DNA from: Luteibacter sp. Sphag1AF
GTDB lineage: Bacteria; Pseudomonadota; Gammaproteobacteria; Xanthomonadales; Rhodanobacteraceae
Direction of reading: 5' to 3'
Length of the DNA: 64,000 bases
NCBI RefSeq assembly: GCF_014192715.1
Contig: NZ_JACHYH010000008.1
Location: 62,001-126,000, forward strand
Positions 33,969-44,308 of this stretch are shown piece by piece. Position 1 is the first letter of the stretch, and each line of letters opens with the position of its first letter. The translations under genes were made by a program, and so were the position numbers. The notes below the pieces were generated by a model. It was given only the letters and a program-made list of their open reading frames with translations. It was not told the origin of the DNA and did not search any database.

Positions 33969-33980
33969 AGCCGTGATTTT

Positions 33981-34006
33981 TGTGGGAGCGGGATCGCTCG
34001 CACGAC
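33981..34006. repeat. REP-like element after the mscS-like gene
   Basis: TGTGGGAGCGGGATCGCTCG then CACGAC. It shares the TGTGGGAGCG start and CGCTCG core with the perfect copy at 57900-57925. Confidence 0.5.
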
Positions 34007-34011
34007 CATGC

Positions 34012-34043
34012 AAAAAAAACCCGGCACTCTGGCCGGGTTTTCT
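34012..34043. terminator. Bidirectional terminator between mscS-like gene and typA
   Basis: A-run, then AAAACCCGGC-ACTCTG-GCCGGGTTTT. A 10-bp stem with A-tract and T-tract on either side suits both convergent genes. Confidence 0.85.
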
Positions 34044-34060
34044 TGTATCGCTGCGAGGGA

Positions 34061-35890
34061 TTAACCGCCGCGCGAGGACTTCTTGCGATCGCTTTCCGTC
34101 AGGAACTTCTTGCGGAGGCGGATTTCCTTCGGGGTGACTTCGACCAGCTCGTCGTCTTCAATGAAGTCCAGGGCCTGTTCCAGCGTGAACTTGATGGCCG
34201 GGGTCAGCTTGATGGCGTCATCCTTGCCCGAAGCGCGCATATTGGTCAGCGGCTTGGTCTTGATGGCGTTGACGGTGAGGTCGTTGTCCTTCGAGTGAAT
34301 GCCGATGAGCTGGCCTTCATACACGTTGTCGCCTTCAGCTGCGAACAGCTTGCCGCGCTCTTCCAGGGGGCCGAGCGAGTACGCCGGGGTAGCACCCGCA
34401 GCATTCGCGATCATCACACCGTTCTGGCGCTTGGCGATGGCGCCCGGCTGTGCCGGTGCGAATCGCTCGAACACGTGCGACAGCAGGCCCGAGCCCTGGG
34501 TCAGGGTCTTGAACGAGTTCTGGAAGCCGATCAGGCCACGTGCCGGAATTTCAAAGTCGATGCGAACACGACCCTTACCGTCCGGCACCATGTCCTTCAT
34601 GATGGCCTTGCGATCGCCCAGTGCGGACATGACCGGGCCCTGATGCACTTCTTCCACGTCAACCACGAGGGTTTCGATCGGCTCCATCTTCTGGCCGTCG
34701 ATTTCCTTGATGATGACTTCCGGACGCGATACAGCCAGCTCGTAGCCTTCGCGACGCATGTTTTCGATCAGCACCGACAGGTGCAGTTCGCCACGGCCCG
34801 AAACCAGGAACTTGTCCGAATCGGAGCCTTCTTCGACGCGCAGGGCCACGTTGTGGACCTTTTCGCGCTCAAGGCGTTCACGGATCTGACGGCTGGTGAT
34901 GAACTTGCCGCCGCTGAAATCCTTGTTCCCCGCGAACGGCGAGTTGTTGACCTGGAAGGTCATGCTGATGGTCGGCTCGTCGACGGTCAGTGCCGGCAGC
35001 GCCTCGGGGGTATCCAGTGCGCAGACGGTGTCGGAAATGCCCAGTTCGGCGATACCGGAGATGGCGACGATGTCGCCGGCCTCGGCTTCTTCCACTTCCA
35101 CGCGCTCAAGACCCATGAAGCCGAGCACCTGGAGCACCTTGCCCTGACGCTTCTTGCCGTCCGGGCTCACGATGCTGACGGGCATGTTCTTCTTCAGCTT
35201 GCCGCGCTGGATGCGGCCGATGCCGATGACGCCCACGAAATTGTTGTAATCCAGCTGGCTGATGCGCATCTGGAACGCGCCTTCCGGATCGACGTCCGGC
35301 GGGCTGACGTGGTCCATGATCGCCTGGTACAGCGGGGTCATGTCACCTTCGCGAGCGCTGTCTTCCAGGCTGGCGTAGCCGTTGAGCGCCGAGGCGTAAA
35401 CGATCGGGAAGTCGAGCTGTTCGGAGGTGGCGCCCAGCTTGTCGAAAAGATCGAACACCTGGTCGACGGCGTACTGGGGACGCGCGCCCGGGCGGTCAAC
35501 CTTGTTGACGACGACGATGGGCTTGAAACCCATGCTGAAGGCCTTCTGGGTCACGAAGCGCGTCTGCGGCATCGGGCCGTCCATCGCGTCAACGAGAATC
35601 AGCACCGAGTCAACCATCGACAGCACGCGCTCCACTTCGCCACCGAAGTCGGCATGTCCCGGGGTGTCGACGATGTTGATGCGGTTGCCCCGCCACGTGA
35701 TGGCGGTGTTCTTGGCAAGGATCGTGATGCCACGTTCCTTTTCCTGGTCGTTCGAATCCATGACGCGCTCGGCGAGCACCGTACGCTCATTGAGCGTGCC
35801 GGACTGCTTCAGAAGCTGATCGACGAGGGTGGTCTTGCCATGGTCAACGTGAGCGACGATGGCGATATTGCGCAGGTTTTCGATTGACAT
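34061..35890 (-). CDS. typA: Ribosome-associated GTPase TypA/BipA
   Basis: 609 aa from ATG 35890 ([14 protein letters not shown]); an ATG at 35920 is also open. A translational GTPase of the EF-G family that acts in stress, cold and 50S assembly. G1 [11 protein letters not shown]2/G3 [10 protein letters not shown] and [10 protein letters not shown], and G4 [13 protein letters not shown] are present. The EF-G domain III/V folds and the C-terminal BipA-specific domain end in a Lys/Arg tail. It has its own promoter with a perfect TATAAT. Confidence 0.96.
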   Translation of the reverse strand: MSIENLRNIAIVAHVDHGKTTLVDQLLKQSGTLNERTVLAERVMDSNDQEKERGITILAKNTAITWRGNRINIVDTPGHADFGGEVERVLSMVDSVLILVDAMDGPMPQTRFVTQKAFSMGFKPIVVVNKVDRPGARPQYAVDQVFDLFDKLGATSEQLDFPIVYASALNGYASLEDSAREGDMTPLYQAIMDHVSPPDVDPEGAFQMRISQLDYNNFVGVIGIGRIQRGKLKKNMPVSIVSPDGKKRQGKVLQVLGFMGLERVEVEEAEAGDIVAISGIAELGISDTVCALDTPEALPALTVDEPTISMTFQVNNSPFAGNKDFSGGKFITSRQIRERLEREKVHNVALRVEEGSDSDKFLVSGRGELHLSVLIENMRREGYELAVSRPEVIIKEIDGQKMEPIETLVVDVEEVHQGPVMSALGDRKAIMKDMVPDGKGRVRIDFEIPARGLIGFQNSFKTLTQGSGLLSHVFERFAPAQPGAIAKRQNGVMIANAAGATPAYSLGPLEERGKLFAAEGDNVYEGQLIGIHSKDNDLTVNAIKTKPLTNMRASGKDDAIKLTPAIKFTLEQALDFIEDDELVEVTPKEIRLRKKFLTESDRKKSSRGG

Positions 35891-35943
35891 CGGGTATGCC
35901 CCAGCTTTGAGCCGGTGCACCTCTTTGGATTGGGAAGCCGACG

Positions 35944-35949
35944 ATTATA
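35944..35949 (-). promoter_or_regulatory. typA promoter -10 box
   Basis: Leftward TATAAT, 54 bp upstream of the typA ATG. No convincing -35 is seen at 16-18 bp (sequence near ATGCGA), so activity may depend on other elements. Confidence 0.55.
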
Positions 35950-35975
35950 AAGGGTTTCTCGGACTTTCGCATGAC

Positions 35976-36004
35976 ACCCTGCGAACGGGCTTCGTTCGCA
36001 GGGT
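35976..36004 (-). terminator. 12-bp hairpin after the pilin-like lipoprotein gene
   Basis: ACCCTGCGAACG-GGCTT-CGTTCGCAGGGT, a perfect stem 15 bp after the lipoprotein stop and ahead of the typA promoter. No T-run follows, so it is a terminator candidate only. Confidence 0.5.
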
Positions 36005-36019
36005 TCAGGTTGGCGACGG

Positions 36020-38191
36020 TCAGGGGGCCAGCGGGGCGTCGCGGCAGTCGGCGGGGAGGAGTTTGTCCTTGATATCCGCGCTGGAGCAGGTCCAGGTGAC
36101 TTTCCCTGAGGACACCTGCGGCGAGAATACGACCTCGGCGGCATTCAGGTCTTCGTAGGCATGTCCGGGCTGGGTGCTGTCGAAGGTCGCCACGATTTCG
36201 CCGCCCTGCATCACTTCGATGCGGCCCAGATACTGGCTGGTCAGCGTTTCAGGGGCACCGAGGCCAGCCGCCTTGTTGCTGCCGGGGAACTTGCCGGTTT
36301 TGAGGCGCTGCGCGGCGACGGCTTCTTTCACTTCCGTGACGGCGCTGATGCCTTCGGCAACCTGGCTGCGTTTCACGTACGTCTGGTACTGGGGCACGGC
36401 GATGGCGATCATGATTGCCGCCGTGGCGATACCGGTGGTGCCTCCAGCCTGGCCGACCAGTTCTGCGGGGCTCTGCTCGTAAGTGAGGGACACGGCCAGC
36501 GTGTCCTTGTCGGCCTCAAGGGCGGCGCCGACGATGCCATCACGCGGCAGATGGAGCGTGTTTGCCGCGGGCATGGTCGCGATGTCCACGGGCTGGCCGC
36601 TGGCATCCCCCATCACCTGGAGCACCTGCAGGTATTGGTAGTACGCATCACGCTGGGCATCGCGCGAGGTGGCGAGGAAGCCCATCAGCGTCTGCGTGCC
36701 GGCGTAGTGCTTCGAGGTAAACCACTCATCGAGCGAGCCGTCCAGCGGTACGTTGTCCCGGTCGGCCAGGGCTTGCGGCACCGTCGCCATGATCATGAAG
36801 TCGCCGTCATCCACCCACCACAGGTGCGAGTTGAAGCGGGCCAGGAGCTTCGCCATTTCCATGCTGCCGGGAGAGGCATCCTTGGGGTTGGCGTCGATAG
36901 CCGGAATGGTCAGCCAGTGGACCTCTGTTCCGGAGACCCGGGCGGTGCCGGTCTTCCATCGCCGGGTGGCTACCATCTGCTCGATGCGGGCACGCACGGC
37001 CTTGCGGTCGCGGACCCGCACGGCCGAGAACGTGCCGGAGTTATCCGACCAGGCCACCAGCTCAGGGCCGAACCATTGCGCGATGTCGTTCAGGTCGTAG
37101 CCGATCCGATCCTGCATTTCTTTCTGGAGTTTCGTGTACTTGACCGCGCCTTCTGATCCGAAATCGAGCGTCAGGTTGCCGGTCATTGTCTGCCACGCGG
37201 TGGCGTCAGGCAGGGCCATAGTGAAGGCCCAGTGCGGCTTGCCGGCGGTGTGGATTTTTGGCGCGAACGAGCGCGGCGCCAGGTAGTCCAGTGCGCGCGA
37301 GCCGGGGGCGTGAATCAGTATGCGGAACTGGCCATGGCCATCCACTGTGCCCCAGCCCAGCGCCACGGCATCCGCCTTGGTCGCGAAATCAGCGGGAAGT
37401 TTGCCGAACACGCTGTCGGGGATATTGCCGGACGCCAGACCGCCCATGCCGCGGATGCTCGCCCACCCGAAAAGCCCCTGGCCCGACGTGTCCACGCGCG
37501 CCTCAAGGGAAGAAAGAGAGGCCGGTCCCGTGGCCGCGGTGGCGCTGTTCAACGTATTGATCAGCGCGGCCAGCGAGGCCGCGTCGGACGGCTCCTGCTT
37601 CGACTGGGTGATGTACAGGCGACGTGTGGCCAGGTCGTAATGCAGGGCGCCTCCTCCCACCAGTTGGGCATTGCCCTTCGCATCAATGGGGCCGGCGAGC
37701 ACAGGGCCTATGGTCTCCAGGCGGGCCTTGAGGCGGGTGAGGTCTGTAAAGGAGAGCTGTGCAGTCACCACCACGCGGGACGCGGGGGAGGGAATGCCCA
37801 GCGGGTCGATGAGTGCCGCCTCCACGGGCGAACGCAATTCATCGAGCAGCGAGAGCAGGATCGCCGCTGCCGGCGTACTGCCCAGCAGCTTGTCGTTGGC
37901 GATGCCGGTGCGGATTTTGGCCACCGCATCGAGATGTGCCTGAGACGCCATGGCTGCATCCAGAGGACGACCCGATGGCGCGGCGCCAAGCAGACCCCAC
38001 ACGGAAGGGATGCGCAGATACGCCACGGTCTGTGCTGGCAGATGCTGACGCATCCATGCGGGCGAGGACAGCGCGGCCTGGGCGGCTGCGATGGCCTGCG
38101 TATCCGCCTTGGGCGCTTCGTCGTGATGGCATGCGGCAAGGCCGAGGGCAGCGACGAGGGCAACAGGCAGCAGAGCGTGACGGGCATTCAT
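36020..38191 (-). CDS. Large lipoprotein with C-terminal type IV pilin-like module
   Basis: 723 aa from ATG 38191 with an AAGGGGAG site. The N-terminus is a lipoprotein signal (LGLAAC, lipidated Cys21), then about 560 residues of a periplasmic domain with no family I recognise. This part has repeated Ala/Leu-rich helices and conserved-looking WFGPELVAWSDNSGTFSAV. From residue 583 to the end the sequence changes to a pilin-like one: GIATAAIMIAIAVPQYQTYV resembles the pilin N-terminal helix, followed by KRSQVAEGISAVTEVKEAV, a beta region and two C-terminal Cys (702 and 716) spaced as a pilin D-loop. There is no prepilin cleavage site before the helix. Function unknown; possibly a pilus-linked or pseudopilin-mimicking envelope protein. 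Confidence 0.85.
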   Translation of the reverse strand: MNARHALLPVALVAALGLAACHHDEAPKADTQAIAAAQAALSSPAWMRQHLPAQTVAYLRIPSVWGLLGAAPSGRPLDAAMASQAHLDAVAKIRTGIANDKLLGSTPAAAILLSLLDELRSPVEAALIDPLGIPSPASRVVVTAQLSFTDLTRLKARLETIGPVLAGPIDAKGNAQLVGGGALHYDLATRRLYITQSKQEPSDAASLAALINTLNSATAATGPASLSSLEARVDTSGQGLFGWASIRGMGGLASGNIPDSVFGKLPADFATKADAVALGWGTVDGHGQFRILIHAPGSRALDYLAPRSFAPKIHTAGKPHWAFTMALPDATAWQTMTGNLTLDFGSEGAVKYTKLQKEMQDRIGYDLNDIAQWFGPELVAWSDNSGTFSAVRVRDRKAVRARIEQMVATRRWKTGTARVSGTEVHWLTIPAIDANPKDASPGSMEMAKLLARFNSHLWWVDDGDFMIMATVPQALADRDNVPLDGSLDEWFTSKHYAGTQTLMGFLATSRDAQRDAYYQYLQVLQVMGDASGQPVDIATMPAANTLHLPRDGIVGAALEADKDTLAVSLTYEQSPAELVGQAGGTTGIATAAIMIAIAVPQYQTYVKRSQVAEGISAVTEVKEAVAAQRLKTGKFPGSNKAAGLGAPETLTSQYLGRIEVMQGGEIVATFDSTQPGHAYEDLNAAEVVFSPQVSSGKVTWTCSSADIKDKLLPADCRDAPLAP

Positions 38192-38339
38192 TGCGGTGGA
38201 ACTCCCCTTGAAAGTTGGCGTCGTTGCGTGCGACGCGATGTGCAACACCGAGCTTAGCAGCGGCCCGCAGCCCCCGACATCCCGGCAGTCGCGAGTTAAG
38301 CGCTAGCATGGGCGCCCATCACGTTTTGTCGGGAATGGC

Positions 38340-40094
38340 ATGGGCGCTTCAGAGGGGTTTTCCGTTGGCCAGATTCGGGAGACGACACACGGCGACAGTG
38401 ATGACTTGCTGACCGCAGGACTTGGACTCCGTGGCCTTGCCGGTACGCTTTCTCCCTTCGCCGACCCGGCGCATCCCACTGCGCAGGAATTGCGCCGCCG
38501 GGCCATTCAGTCGAGCTGGCGCGGCATCGCCGACCTGGGGCGGCTCGGTGGTTTCGGCACGGTGTATGGCACGTTGCCGGCGGTAGCCGGGCGCGAGTTC
38601 CATGCGTTCGCGCGGCTACCTGATGCGCGCCACCCGCACCGCGTGCTGTTGCAGGTGCCCGATCATTTCGACACGACGACCCGTTGCCTTCTGGTGGCGC
38701 CCTCGTCCGGTTCGCGAGGTATTTACGGTGCTATCGCCGTGGCGGGTGCGTGGGGCCTTCCCCGGGGCTGTGCCGTGGTCTACACCGACAAGGGCACGGG
38801 CTCGGGCTACTTTGATCCGGCCGATGGTACGGGTACGACGCTGGAGGGGATCCGGGCGCCCATGGGCGAGGCCGAACTGGAGTTCTCGTTGCCTGACGCG
38901 CCCACCGACGCGGGAATTGCCGTAAAGCACGCGCACTCCGGCGACCAGCCGGAGCGCTCGTGGGGCCAGCATGTGTTGCAGGCCGCGAGGTTCGGGCTGG
39001 CCATGCTGGATCGGGCGTTTCCTTCCAGGGCGCCCTTCACCGCAGCCAACACGCGGATCATCGCGGTAGGCCTGTCTAACGGCGGCGGGGCGGTGCTGCG
39101 CGCGGCGGGCGAGGATGTCGACGGGTTGCTGGCGGGAGTGGTGGCCCTTGAGCCCAACGTCTACGTGGCGGGACGGGGACGCCCGCTGTTCGATTACGCC
39201 ACCGAGGCTGCGGTGATGTTGCCCGCCGCACTGGGCTCACCCGTGTTCGACGGCGTGCCTTTTGCCCGCGCCGGGCTGGCGCCTCCTCCGGGCTGGGCTC
39301 TTCGCGGCGCCAGCCTCAAGGCACACGGAAGGCTGGCGTCGTTCATGCCGGGCGGCCAGGCGACCGAAGCGCTGGATGCATTGCGGGCGTCGGGGTGGAC
39401 CCAGGAAGCGCTGGCGGTGGGAGCGTCATCCACGGCACTGGATCTCTGGCGCGCCGTGACGGCGGCTTACGCCTCGTCGTATTTGCGGCGCGGGCCGGCC
39501 GACATGCCGGGGGGCTTCTCCTGCATGTCGCTCAATGCACAAGGGCTGCCCGGGCCCGCTGATGCACGCGTAAAGGCCGCATGGTGGGCCGATGGCGCTG
39601 GTATCCCGCCCGGGCCGGGGCTTGCCCTGGCGGGTGGCACGGATGTGTCGCTGGACCCCACCTTGCCTGGCAACCTGTCGTTGCGGCAGCTGTGGGCCGG
39701 TAGCGAGGGCGACGCCGTCGCGCTGCGTCAGGCGGTGGACGCCACGGCGGTGAACCTGCCTCGCGATGGTCTGCCCGTATTTGTCGTGCACGGCACGCAC
39801 GACGGGCTGGTGCCCATGGCATTCAGCTCGGAGCCTTATGTGCAGTGGCTTCGGGCGTCCGGGCGCGCGCCGGTCTTCTGGAAGGTGCCGTACGCCCAGC
39901 ATTTCGACGCCTTCCTGTCGTTCCCCGATTTCGGCGATCGCCACGTGCCGCTGCTGCCGTTCGGCTATGCCGCGCTTGACCGGCTATGGGAGCACCTGAC
40001 CGAGGGCAGGGCGCTGCCGGAGGATGCGCTGGTCAATCGCACGCAGCCGCGTGGGGCGGGCCCGCTGACGGCAGAGCACCTGGGCCTGCACTGA
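38340..40094 (+). CDS. D-(-)-3-hydroxybutyrate oligomer hydrolase
   Basis: 584 aa of the 3HBOH family (PF10605), which hydrolyses 3-hydroxybutyrate dimers and oligomers during PHB use. Characteristic features are [14 protein letters not shown], the nucleophile region [16 protein letters not shown] with the Ser in a GLSNGG elbow, and [14 protein letters not shown] and [13 protein letters not shown] carrying likely acid and His residues. No signal peptide is obvious, unlike the secreted Ralstonia enzyme; it may be intracellular, or the true start differs. No PHB synthase or depolymerase gene is adjacent. Family is well supported. Confidence 0.9.
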   Translation: MGASEGFSVGQIRETTHGDSDDLLTAGLGLRGLAGTLSPFADPAHPTAQELRRRAIQSSWRGIADLGRLGGFGTVYGTLPAVAGREFHAFARLPDARHPHRVLLQVPDHFDTTTRCLLVAPSSGSRGIYGAIAVAGAWGLPRGCAVVYTDKGTGSGYFDPADGTGTTLEGIRAPMGEAELEFSLPDAPTDAGIAVKHAHSGDQPERSWGQHVLQAARFGLAMLDRAFPSRAPFTAANTRIIAVGLSNGGGAVLRAAGEDVDGLLAGVVALEPNVYVAGRGRPLFDYATEAAVMLPAALGSPVFDGVPFARAGLAPPPGWALRGASLKAHGRLASFMPGGQATEALDALRASGWTQEALAVGASSTALDLWRAVTAAYASSYLRRGPADMPGGFSCMSLNAQGLPGPADARVKAAWWADGAGIPPGPGLALAGGTDVSLDPTLPGNLSLRQLWAGSEGDAVALRQAVDATAVNLPRDGLPVFVVHGTHDGLVPMAFSSEPYVQWLRASGRAPVFWKVPYAQHFDAFLSFPDFGDRHVPLLPFGYAALDRLWEHLTEGRALPEDALVNRTQPRGAGPLTAEHLGLH

Positions 40095-40227
40095 AAAGTG
40101 TCGTTTTCGTCACGCCATGACGCTTGAACTCCGGAGGCAGGGGCGCCATCTTCGGTATCCTTTGCGGCCTTCCGGGCAGTGGCGCTGTGCCATTGGTCCG
40201 GTTTTTCAACGATTTACAGGAAAAGCG

Positions 40228-40737
40228 ATGACCATCAACGTCACCTTCCAGACCACCAAGGGCGATATCCACCTGCGCCTGCACGACGACAAGACCCCGG
40301 TCACCGTGGCCAACTTCGTCAATCTGGCCAAGCGCGGCTATTACGACGGCCTGACGTTCCATCGCGTCATCGCCGACTTCATGGTCCAGGGCGGTTGCCC
40401 GGAAGGCAGCGGTCGCGGTGGCCCGGGCTACCGTTTCGAAGACGAATTCGACGCCAGCCTGCGCCACGACAAGCCGGGCGTCCTGTCCATGGCCAACGCC
40501 GGCCCGCGCACCAATGGCAGCCAGTTCTTCATCACGCATGGCGCCACGCCGTGGCTGGACGGCAAGCACAGCGTCTTCGGCGAAGTGGTTGGCGCGGAAG
40601 ACCAGAAGGTGGTTGACTCCATCGTTCAGGACGACACGATCACCAAGGTCATCGTCGAGGGCGACGTCGACGCGCTGCTGGCAGCGAAAGCCGACCGGGT
40701 TGCCGAATGGAACAAGACGCTCGACGAGCGCGGCTGA
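40228..40737 (+). CDS. ppiB: Cytosolic peptidyl-prolyl cis-trans isomerase B
   Basis: 169 aa from ATG 40228 (AGGAAA upstream); no signal peptide, so cytosolic, in contrast to the periplasmic cyclophilin at 3881. Cyclophilin motifs are [45 protein letters not shown], and [19 protein letters not shown]. The longer frame from 40117 is not homologous. It ends in a terminator and is followed by an aminotransferase gene. Confidence 0.96.
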   Translation: MTINVTFQTTKGDIHLRLHDDKTPVTVANFVNLAKRGYYDGLTFHRVIADFMVQGGCPEGSGRGGPGYRFEDEFDASLRHDKPGVLSMANAGPRTNGSQFFITHGATPWLDGKHSVFGEVVGAEDQKVVDSIVQDDTITKVIVEGDVDALLAAKADRVAEWNKTLDERG

Positions 40738-40759
40738 TTGCTGACCGTCGGGTAAAAAG

Positions 40760-40792
40760 AAACCGTCATCCGCGAGGGTGACGGTTTTTTTC
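40760..40792 (+). terminator. Terminator of ppiB
   Basis: AAACCGTCA-loop-TGACGGTTT followed by TTTTT: a 9-bp stem with a 10-nt loop and T-run. Confidence 0.85.
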
Positions 40793-40857
40793 TGCCCCAT
40801 GGTCTGGCAAGCGCGTGATAAAATGGGCCTCTTTGCTCACGCCGGATCGAGGAAACG

Positions 40858-42057
40858 ATGCCCCAGCTTGCCCAGCGTATGGGTCGCGCGAAACCCAGTG
40901 CGATCATGGTCATTGCCGAAAAGGCGAAGAAGCTCAAGGCCGAAGGCCGCGATATCGTCAGCTTCTCTATCGGCGTTCCCAACTTCCTCCCCGGCGACCA
41001 CGTTTACGCCGCAGCGCGCGAAGCGCTGAGCACGGACTCCGGCCAGTACGGCAGCAACCGCGGCCCCGACGTCCTGCTTGATGCCTTCATTGCACACATC
41101 GAGGCCCTGGGTCTTACCGGCTACACCCGCGCCAACATCACGACGGGCGTCGGTGCGAAGCAGGTGTTGTACAACCTGGCAGAAGCGCTGCTGGACGAAG
41201 GCGACGAGATCGCGTTCCCGGCCCCGTACTGGACCAGCTACCTGGACATCGCCGAAATCGTCGGCGCGAAGATCAACATCCTGCCGTGCCCGCCGGAGCA
41301 GAACTACAAGCTCACGCCGGCACAGCTTGACGAGGCACTGGCGCGCAAGCCGCGCGTGTTCCTCTTCAACAACCCGTCCAATCCCACCGGCATGGTCTAC
41401 ACGCGCGACGAAATCGCAGCGCTTGCCGATGTGATCGCGAAGTACCCGGACACCTGGGTCATCACGGACGACATCTACAACACCATGGTGTTCGATGGCG
41501 TGGGTTACCACAACTTCGTGCACGTGCGTCCGGAGTTGAAGGACCGCGTCATCTTCGTTGACTCGCTGTCCAAGACCTACGGCATGCCGGGCTGGCGCGT
41601 GGGCTTCATCGCCGCGCCCGAAGTGGTGGCCAAGGCGGTCACCACGCTCAACTCCAACCACATCACCAGCCTTCCCGAAGTGGTTCTGGCCGCGGCGCAT
41701 GCTGCGCTGTCCGGCCCGCAGGATGTGCCTAAGACCAAATGCGCCGAGTTCGCCATCAAGCGCGACCGCGTCTACAACGCCCTGGTGTCCATCCCGGGCG
41801 TGGTTTGCCCGCGTCCGCAGGGTGCGTTCTATGCGTTCCCCGATGTGTCGGTTGCCTTCGGCAAGAAGCACAACGGCGTGGCCATCAACAGCGACGTGGA
41901 TTTCTGCGCCGTGCTGCTGGAAGCCAAGGGCGTGGCCTGCGTGCCGGGCTCGGCCTTCGGTGAGCCGCGCGCCATGCGCATTTCCTATTCGTGTCCTGAC
42001 GACGCACTCGACAAGGGCATGGCCCGCATCGTCGAGTTCTTCGCCGAACTGTCCTGA
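40858..42057 (+). CDS. Class I pyridoxal-phosphate aminotransferase (aspartate/alanine type)
   Basis: 399 aa fold-type I aminotransferase. [17 protein letters not shown], the PLP-binding Asp region [12 protein letters not shown], and the Schiff-base Lys239 in [17 protein letters not shown] are present. The family includes bacterial AspAT (aspC/aatA, subgroup Ib) and alanine/kynurenine transferases, so the donor is not certain. Aspartate aminotransferase is the likeliest, with mdh 38 bp downstream, which would couple oxaloacetate and aspartate metabolism. It starts at ATG with a GAGGAAACG site. Confidence 0.88.
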   Translation: MPQLAQRMGRAKPSAIMVIAEKAKKLKAEGRDIVSFSIGVPNFLPGDHVYAAAREALSTDSGQYGSNRGPDVLLDAFIAHIEALGLTGYTRANITTGVGAKQVLYNLAEALLDEGDEIAFPAPYWTSYLDIAEIVGAKINILPCPPEQNYKLTPAQLDEALARKPRVFLFNNPSNPTGMVYTRDEIAALADVIAKYPDTWVITDDIYNTMVFDGVGYHNFVHVRPELKDRVIFVDSLSKTYGMPGWRVGFIAAPEVVAKAVTTLNSNHITSLPEVVLAAAHAALSGPQDVPKTKCAEFAIKRDRVYNALVSIPGVVCPRPQGAFYAFPDVSVAFGKKHNGVAINSDVDFCAVLLEAKGVACVPGSAFGEPRAMRISYSCPDDALDKGMARIVEFFAELS

Positions 42058-42095
42058 TCGCCCCGATCAAAACGATTTCCACAGGAGTCACTCAC

Positions 42096-43079
42096 ATGAA
42101 AGCCCCCGTTCGTGTTGCCGTGACCGGCGCTGCCGGCCAGATTGGTTATGCCCTGCTGTTCCGTATCGCCGCTGGCGACATGCTGGGCCCGGACCAGCCG
42201 GTCATCCTGCACCTTCTCGAAATCACCCCGGCGCTGCCCGCGCTGCAGGGTGTGGTGATGGAACTGAACGACTGCGCGTTCCCGACGCTTGCAGGCGTGG
42301 TTGCAACCGATGACGTGAACGTTGCTTTCAAGGACGTTGATTACGCGCTGCTGGTTGGCGCCCGTCCGCGTGGCCCGGGCATGGAGCGCAAGGATCTGCT
42401 CGAAGCCAATGGCGCCATCTTCGGCCCGCAGGGCAAGGCCCTGAACGATCACGCCAAGCGCGACGTGCGCGTGCTGGTTGTCGGCAACCCGGCCAACACC
42501 AATGCGCTGATTGCCCAGCAGAACGCTCCGGATCTCGATCCGAAGTGCTTCACCGCGATGGTCCGCCTTGACCACAACCGTGCCCTGTCGCAGCTGGCCG
42601 AGAAGACCGGCGCGCACACCACGGACATCAAGAAGGTCACCATCTGGGGCAACCACAGCTCCACGCAGTACCCGGACCTGCACCAGGCCTCGGTCAAGGG
42701 CAAGGCTGCGCTCGACCAGGTTGACCAGGCATGGTACGAGTCGGACTTCATTCCGACCGTGCAGCAGCGTGGTGCGGCCATCATCAAGGCTCGCGGCGCA
42801 TCGTCGGCAGCTTCCGCTGCCTCGGCTGCCATCGACCACATGCGCGACTGGACCCTCGGCACCGCCGAAGGCGACTGGGTCTCGATGGGTATCCCGTCCG
42901 ATGGCTCCTACGGCGTGGAGCCGGGCGTGATCTTCGGTTACCCGGTCACCGTGAAGGATGGCAAGTACGCCATCGTCCAGGGCCTGGAAATCAACGCGTT
43001 CTCGCAGGCTCGCATTGATGCGACCGAGAAGGAGCTGCGTGAAGAGCGTGATGGCGTGAAGCATCTTTTCGCGAAGTAA
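42096..43079 (+). CDS. mdh: Malate dehydrogenase
   Basis: 327 aa. Oxidises malate to oxaloacetate with NAD. The Rossmann motif [40 protein letters not shown] (substrate Arg loop), the catalytic His in [13 protein letters not shown], and [12 protein letters not shown] are all visible. It belongs to the Mdh type 2 family (about 328 aa), not the 312-aa E. coli form. It lies 38 bp after the aminotransferase gene and ends with a terminator. Confidence 0.97.
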   Translation: MKAPVRVAVTGAAGQIGYALLFRIAAGDMLGPDQPVILHLLEITPALPALQGVVMELNDCAFPTLAGVVATDDVNVAFKDVDYALLVGARPRGPGMERKDLLEANGAIFGPQGKALNDHAKRDVRVLVVGNPANTNALIAQQNAPDLDPKCFTAMVRLDHNRALSQLAEKTGAHTTDIKKVTIWGNHSSTQYPDLHQASVKGKAALDQVDQAWYESDFIPTVQQRGAAIIKARGASSAASAASAAIDHMRDWTLGTAEGDWVSMGIPSDGSYGVEPGVIFGYPVTVKDGKYAIVQGLEINAFSQARIDATEKELREERDGVKHLFAK

Positions 43080-43097
43080 GTTTCGCGATTGCGCTAC

Positions 43098-43126
43098 AAA
43101 AAAACCGCCGAAAGGCGGTTTTTTTT
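43098..43126. terminator. Terminator after mdh
   Basis: AAAAAAACCGCC-GAAA-GGCGGTTTTTTT. A 12-bp stem with GNRA loop and long T-run; the A-run also allows leftward termination. Confidence 0.93.
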
Positions 43127-43136
43127 GTAGCTTTGA

Positions 43137-43167
43137 GGGGAGCGCATCGCGAGCAGGTGCGCTCCCC
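43137..43167. repeat. REP-like inverted repeat between mdh and gnd
   Basis: GGGGAGCGC-N13-GCGCTCCCC, a 9-bp stem whose loop holds CGCGAGC. It is related in sequence and placement to the GTGGGAGCGAGC family. Confidence 0.45.
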
Positions 43168-43214
43168 TGCAAACGAGTGATGCAGCAGCCCATGGAGACT
43201 GCTGCATCATCGGG

Positions 43215-44219
43215 TCAGGATGCTTCGCCCTGTTTGGGCGGGGCACCGCGACCCTCTACGTGGCCGCCGAAGCCCATGCGCATCGCGGAGAGCAGGCGCT
43301 CGGCGTACGTGTGCTCCTGGCGCGAGCGGAAACGTGCGAACAAGGCGGACGACAGCACTTCCACCGGCACGGCTTCCTCGATGGCGGCAGCGATGGTCCA
43401 GCGGCCTTCGCCGGAGTCGTCCACGTAGCCGGAGTAGTTGTCCAGTGCCGGGCCCTTGGCAAGTGCGCTGGCGCAAAGATCCAGCAGCCACGAGGACACC
43501 ACGCTGCCACGGCGCCACACTTCGGCGATGTCGGCCACATTGAGGTCGAAGCGCTCGCCATCGGGCAACTGCGGCTGATTGCGGTTGCGCATGATGTCGA
43601 AGCCTTCGGCGAAGGCTTGCATCAGGCCGTATTCGATACCGTTGTGGACCATCTTGGTGAAGTGACCCGAGCCGGCCGGGCCGGTGTGCATGTAGCCGTT
43701 TTCAACGCGCGGATCAGCGCCTTCGGGACGCTCGGTGCGCGGGATGTCGCCAGCGCCCGGTGCCAGGGTGGCGAAGATCGGGTCCAGATAGTCGACCGTT
43801 TCCTTGTGCCCGCCAATCATCATGCAGTAACCGCGTTGCAGGCCCCATACGCCGCCCGACGTGCCGACGTCGACGTAGTGCATGCCCTTCTGGTCCAGGA
43901 CCTTCGAGCGGCGCACGTCGTCTTTGTACATGGTGTTGCCGCCGTCGATGATGATGTCGTCTTTGGACATCAGTTCGGTCAACTGGGTGATCGTGTTTTC
44001 GGTGATATCGCCGGCCGGCAGCATCACCCACACGGTGCGCGGCGCGGGCAGCGCTTCGATCATGGCAGCAAGCGAGGTGACGGCTGTGGCGCCGTCCTTG
44101 GCCAGCGTGGCGCGGGCTTCCGGGTTGTTGTCGTAAACCACGCACTGGTGGCCGCCAAGCATCAGGCGACGTGCGATGTTGCCGCCCATGCGGCCAAGTC
44201 CGATCAAGCCGATCTGCAT
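43215..44219 (-). CDS. gnd: 6-phosphogluconate dehydrogenase, short decarboxylating form
   Basis: 334 aa, the short (YqeC-like) class rather than the 468-aa classical enzyme. Converts 6-phosphogluconate to ribulose-5-phosphate and CO2. The dinucleotide site is [17 protein letters not shown], with DNNP after beta 2; [22 protein letters not shown] and [20 protein letters not shown] hold the catalytic Lys/Asn set. An Asp at the end of beta 2 (VVYDNN) suggests NAD preference. It is convergent with mdh. Confidence 0.92.
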   Translation of the reverse strand: MQIGLIGLGRMGGNIARRLMLGGHQCVVYDNNPEARATLAKDGATAVTSLAAMIEALPAPRTVWVMLPAGDITENTITQLTELMSKDDIIIDGGNTMYKDDVRRSKVLDQKGMHYVDVGTSGGVWGLQRGYCMMIGGHKETVDYLDPIFATLAPGAGDIPRTERPEGADPRVENGYMHTGPAGSGHFTKMVHNGIEYGLMQAFAEGFDIMRNRNQPQLPDGERFDLNVADIAEVWRRGSVVSSWLLDLCASALAKGPALDNYSGYVDDSGEGRWTIAAAIEEAVPVEVLSSALFARFRSRQEHTYAERLLSAMRMGFGGHVEGRGAPPKQGEAS

Positions 44220-44308
44220 GTGTTATGTCCTCAAGGTGTGCAAGCGGGAGCTATATGCGGGCATGACACGGCTCCGCAAGGTATACCAAAGCATATTGTG
44301 CGCCCTTT

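Noticed and set aside
33980-35887. 635-codon open frame opposite typA
   Set aside because: Shadow of typA with no start signal or domain.
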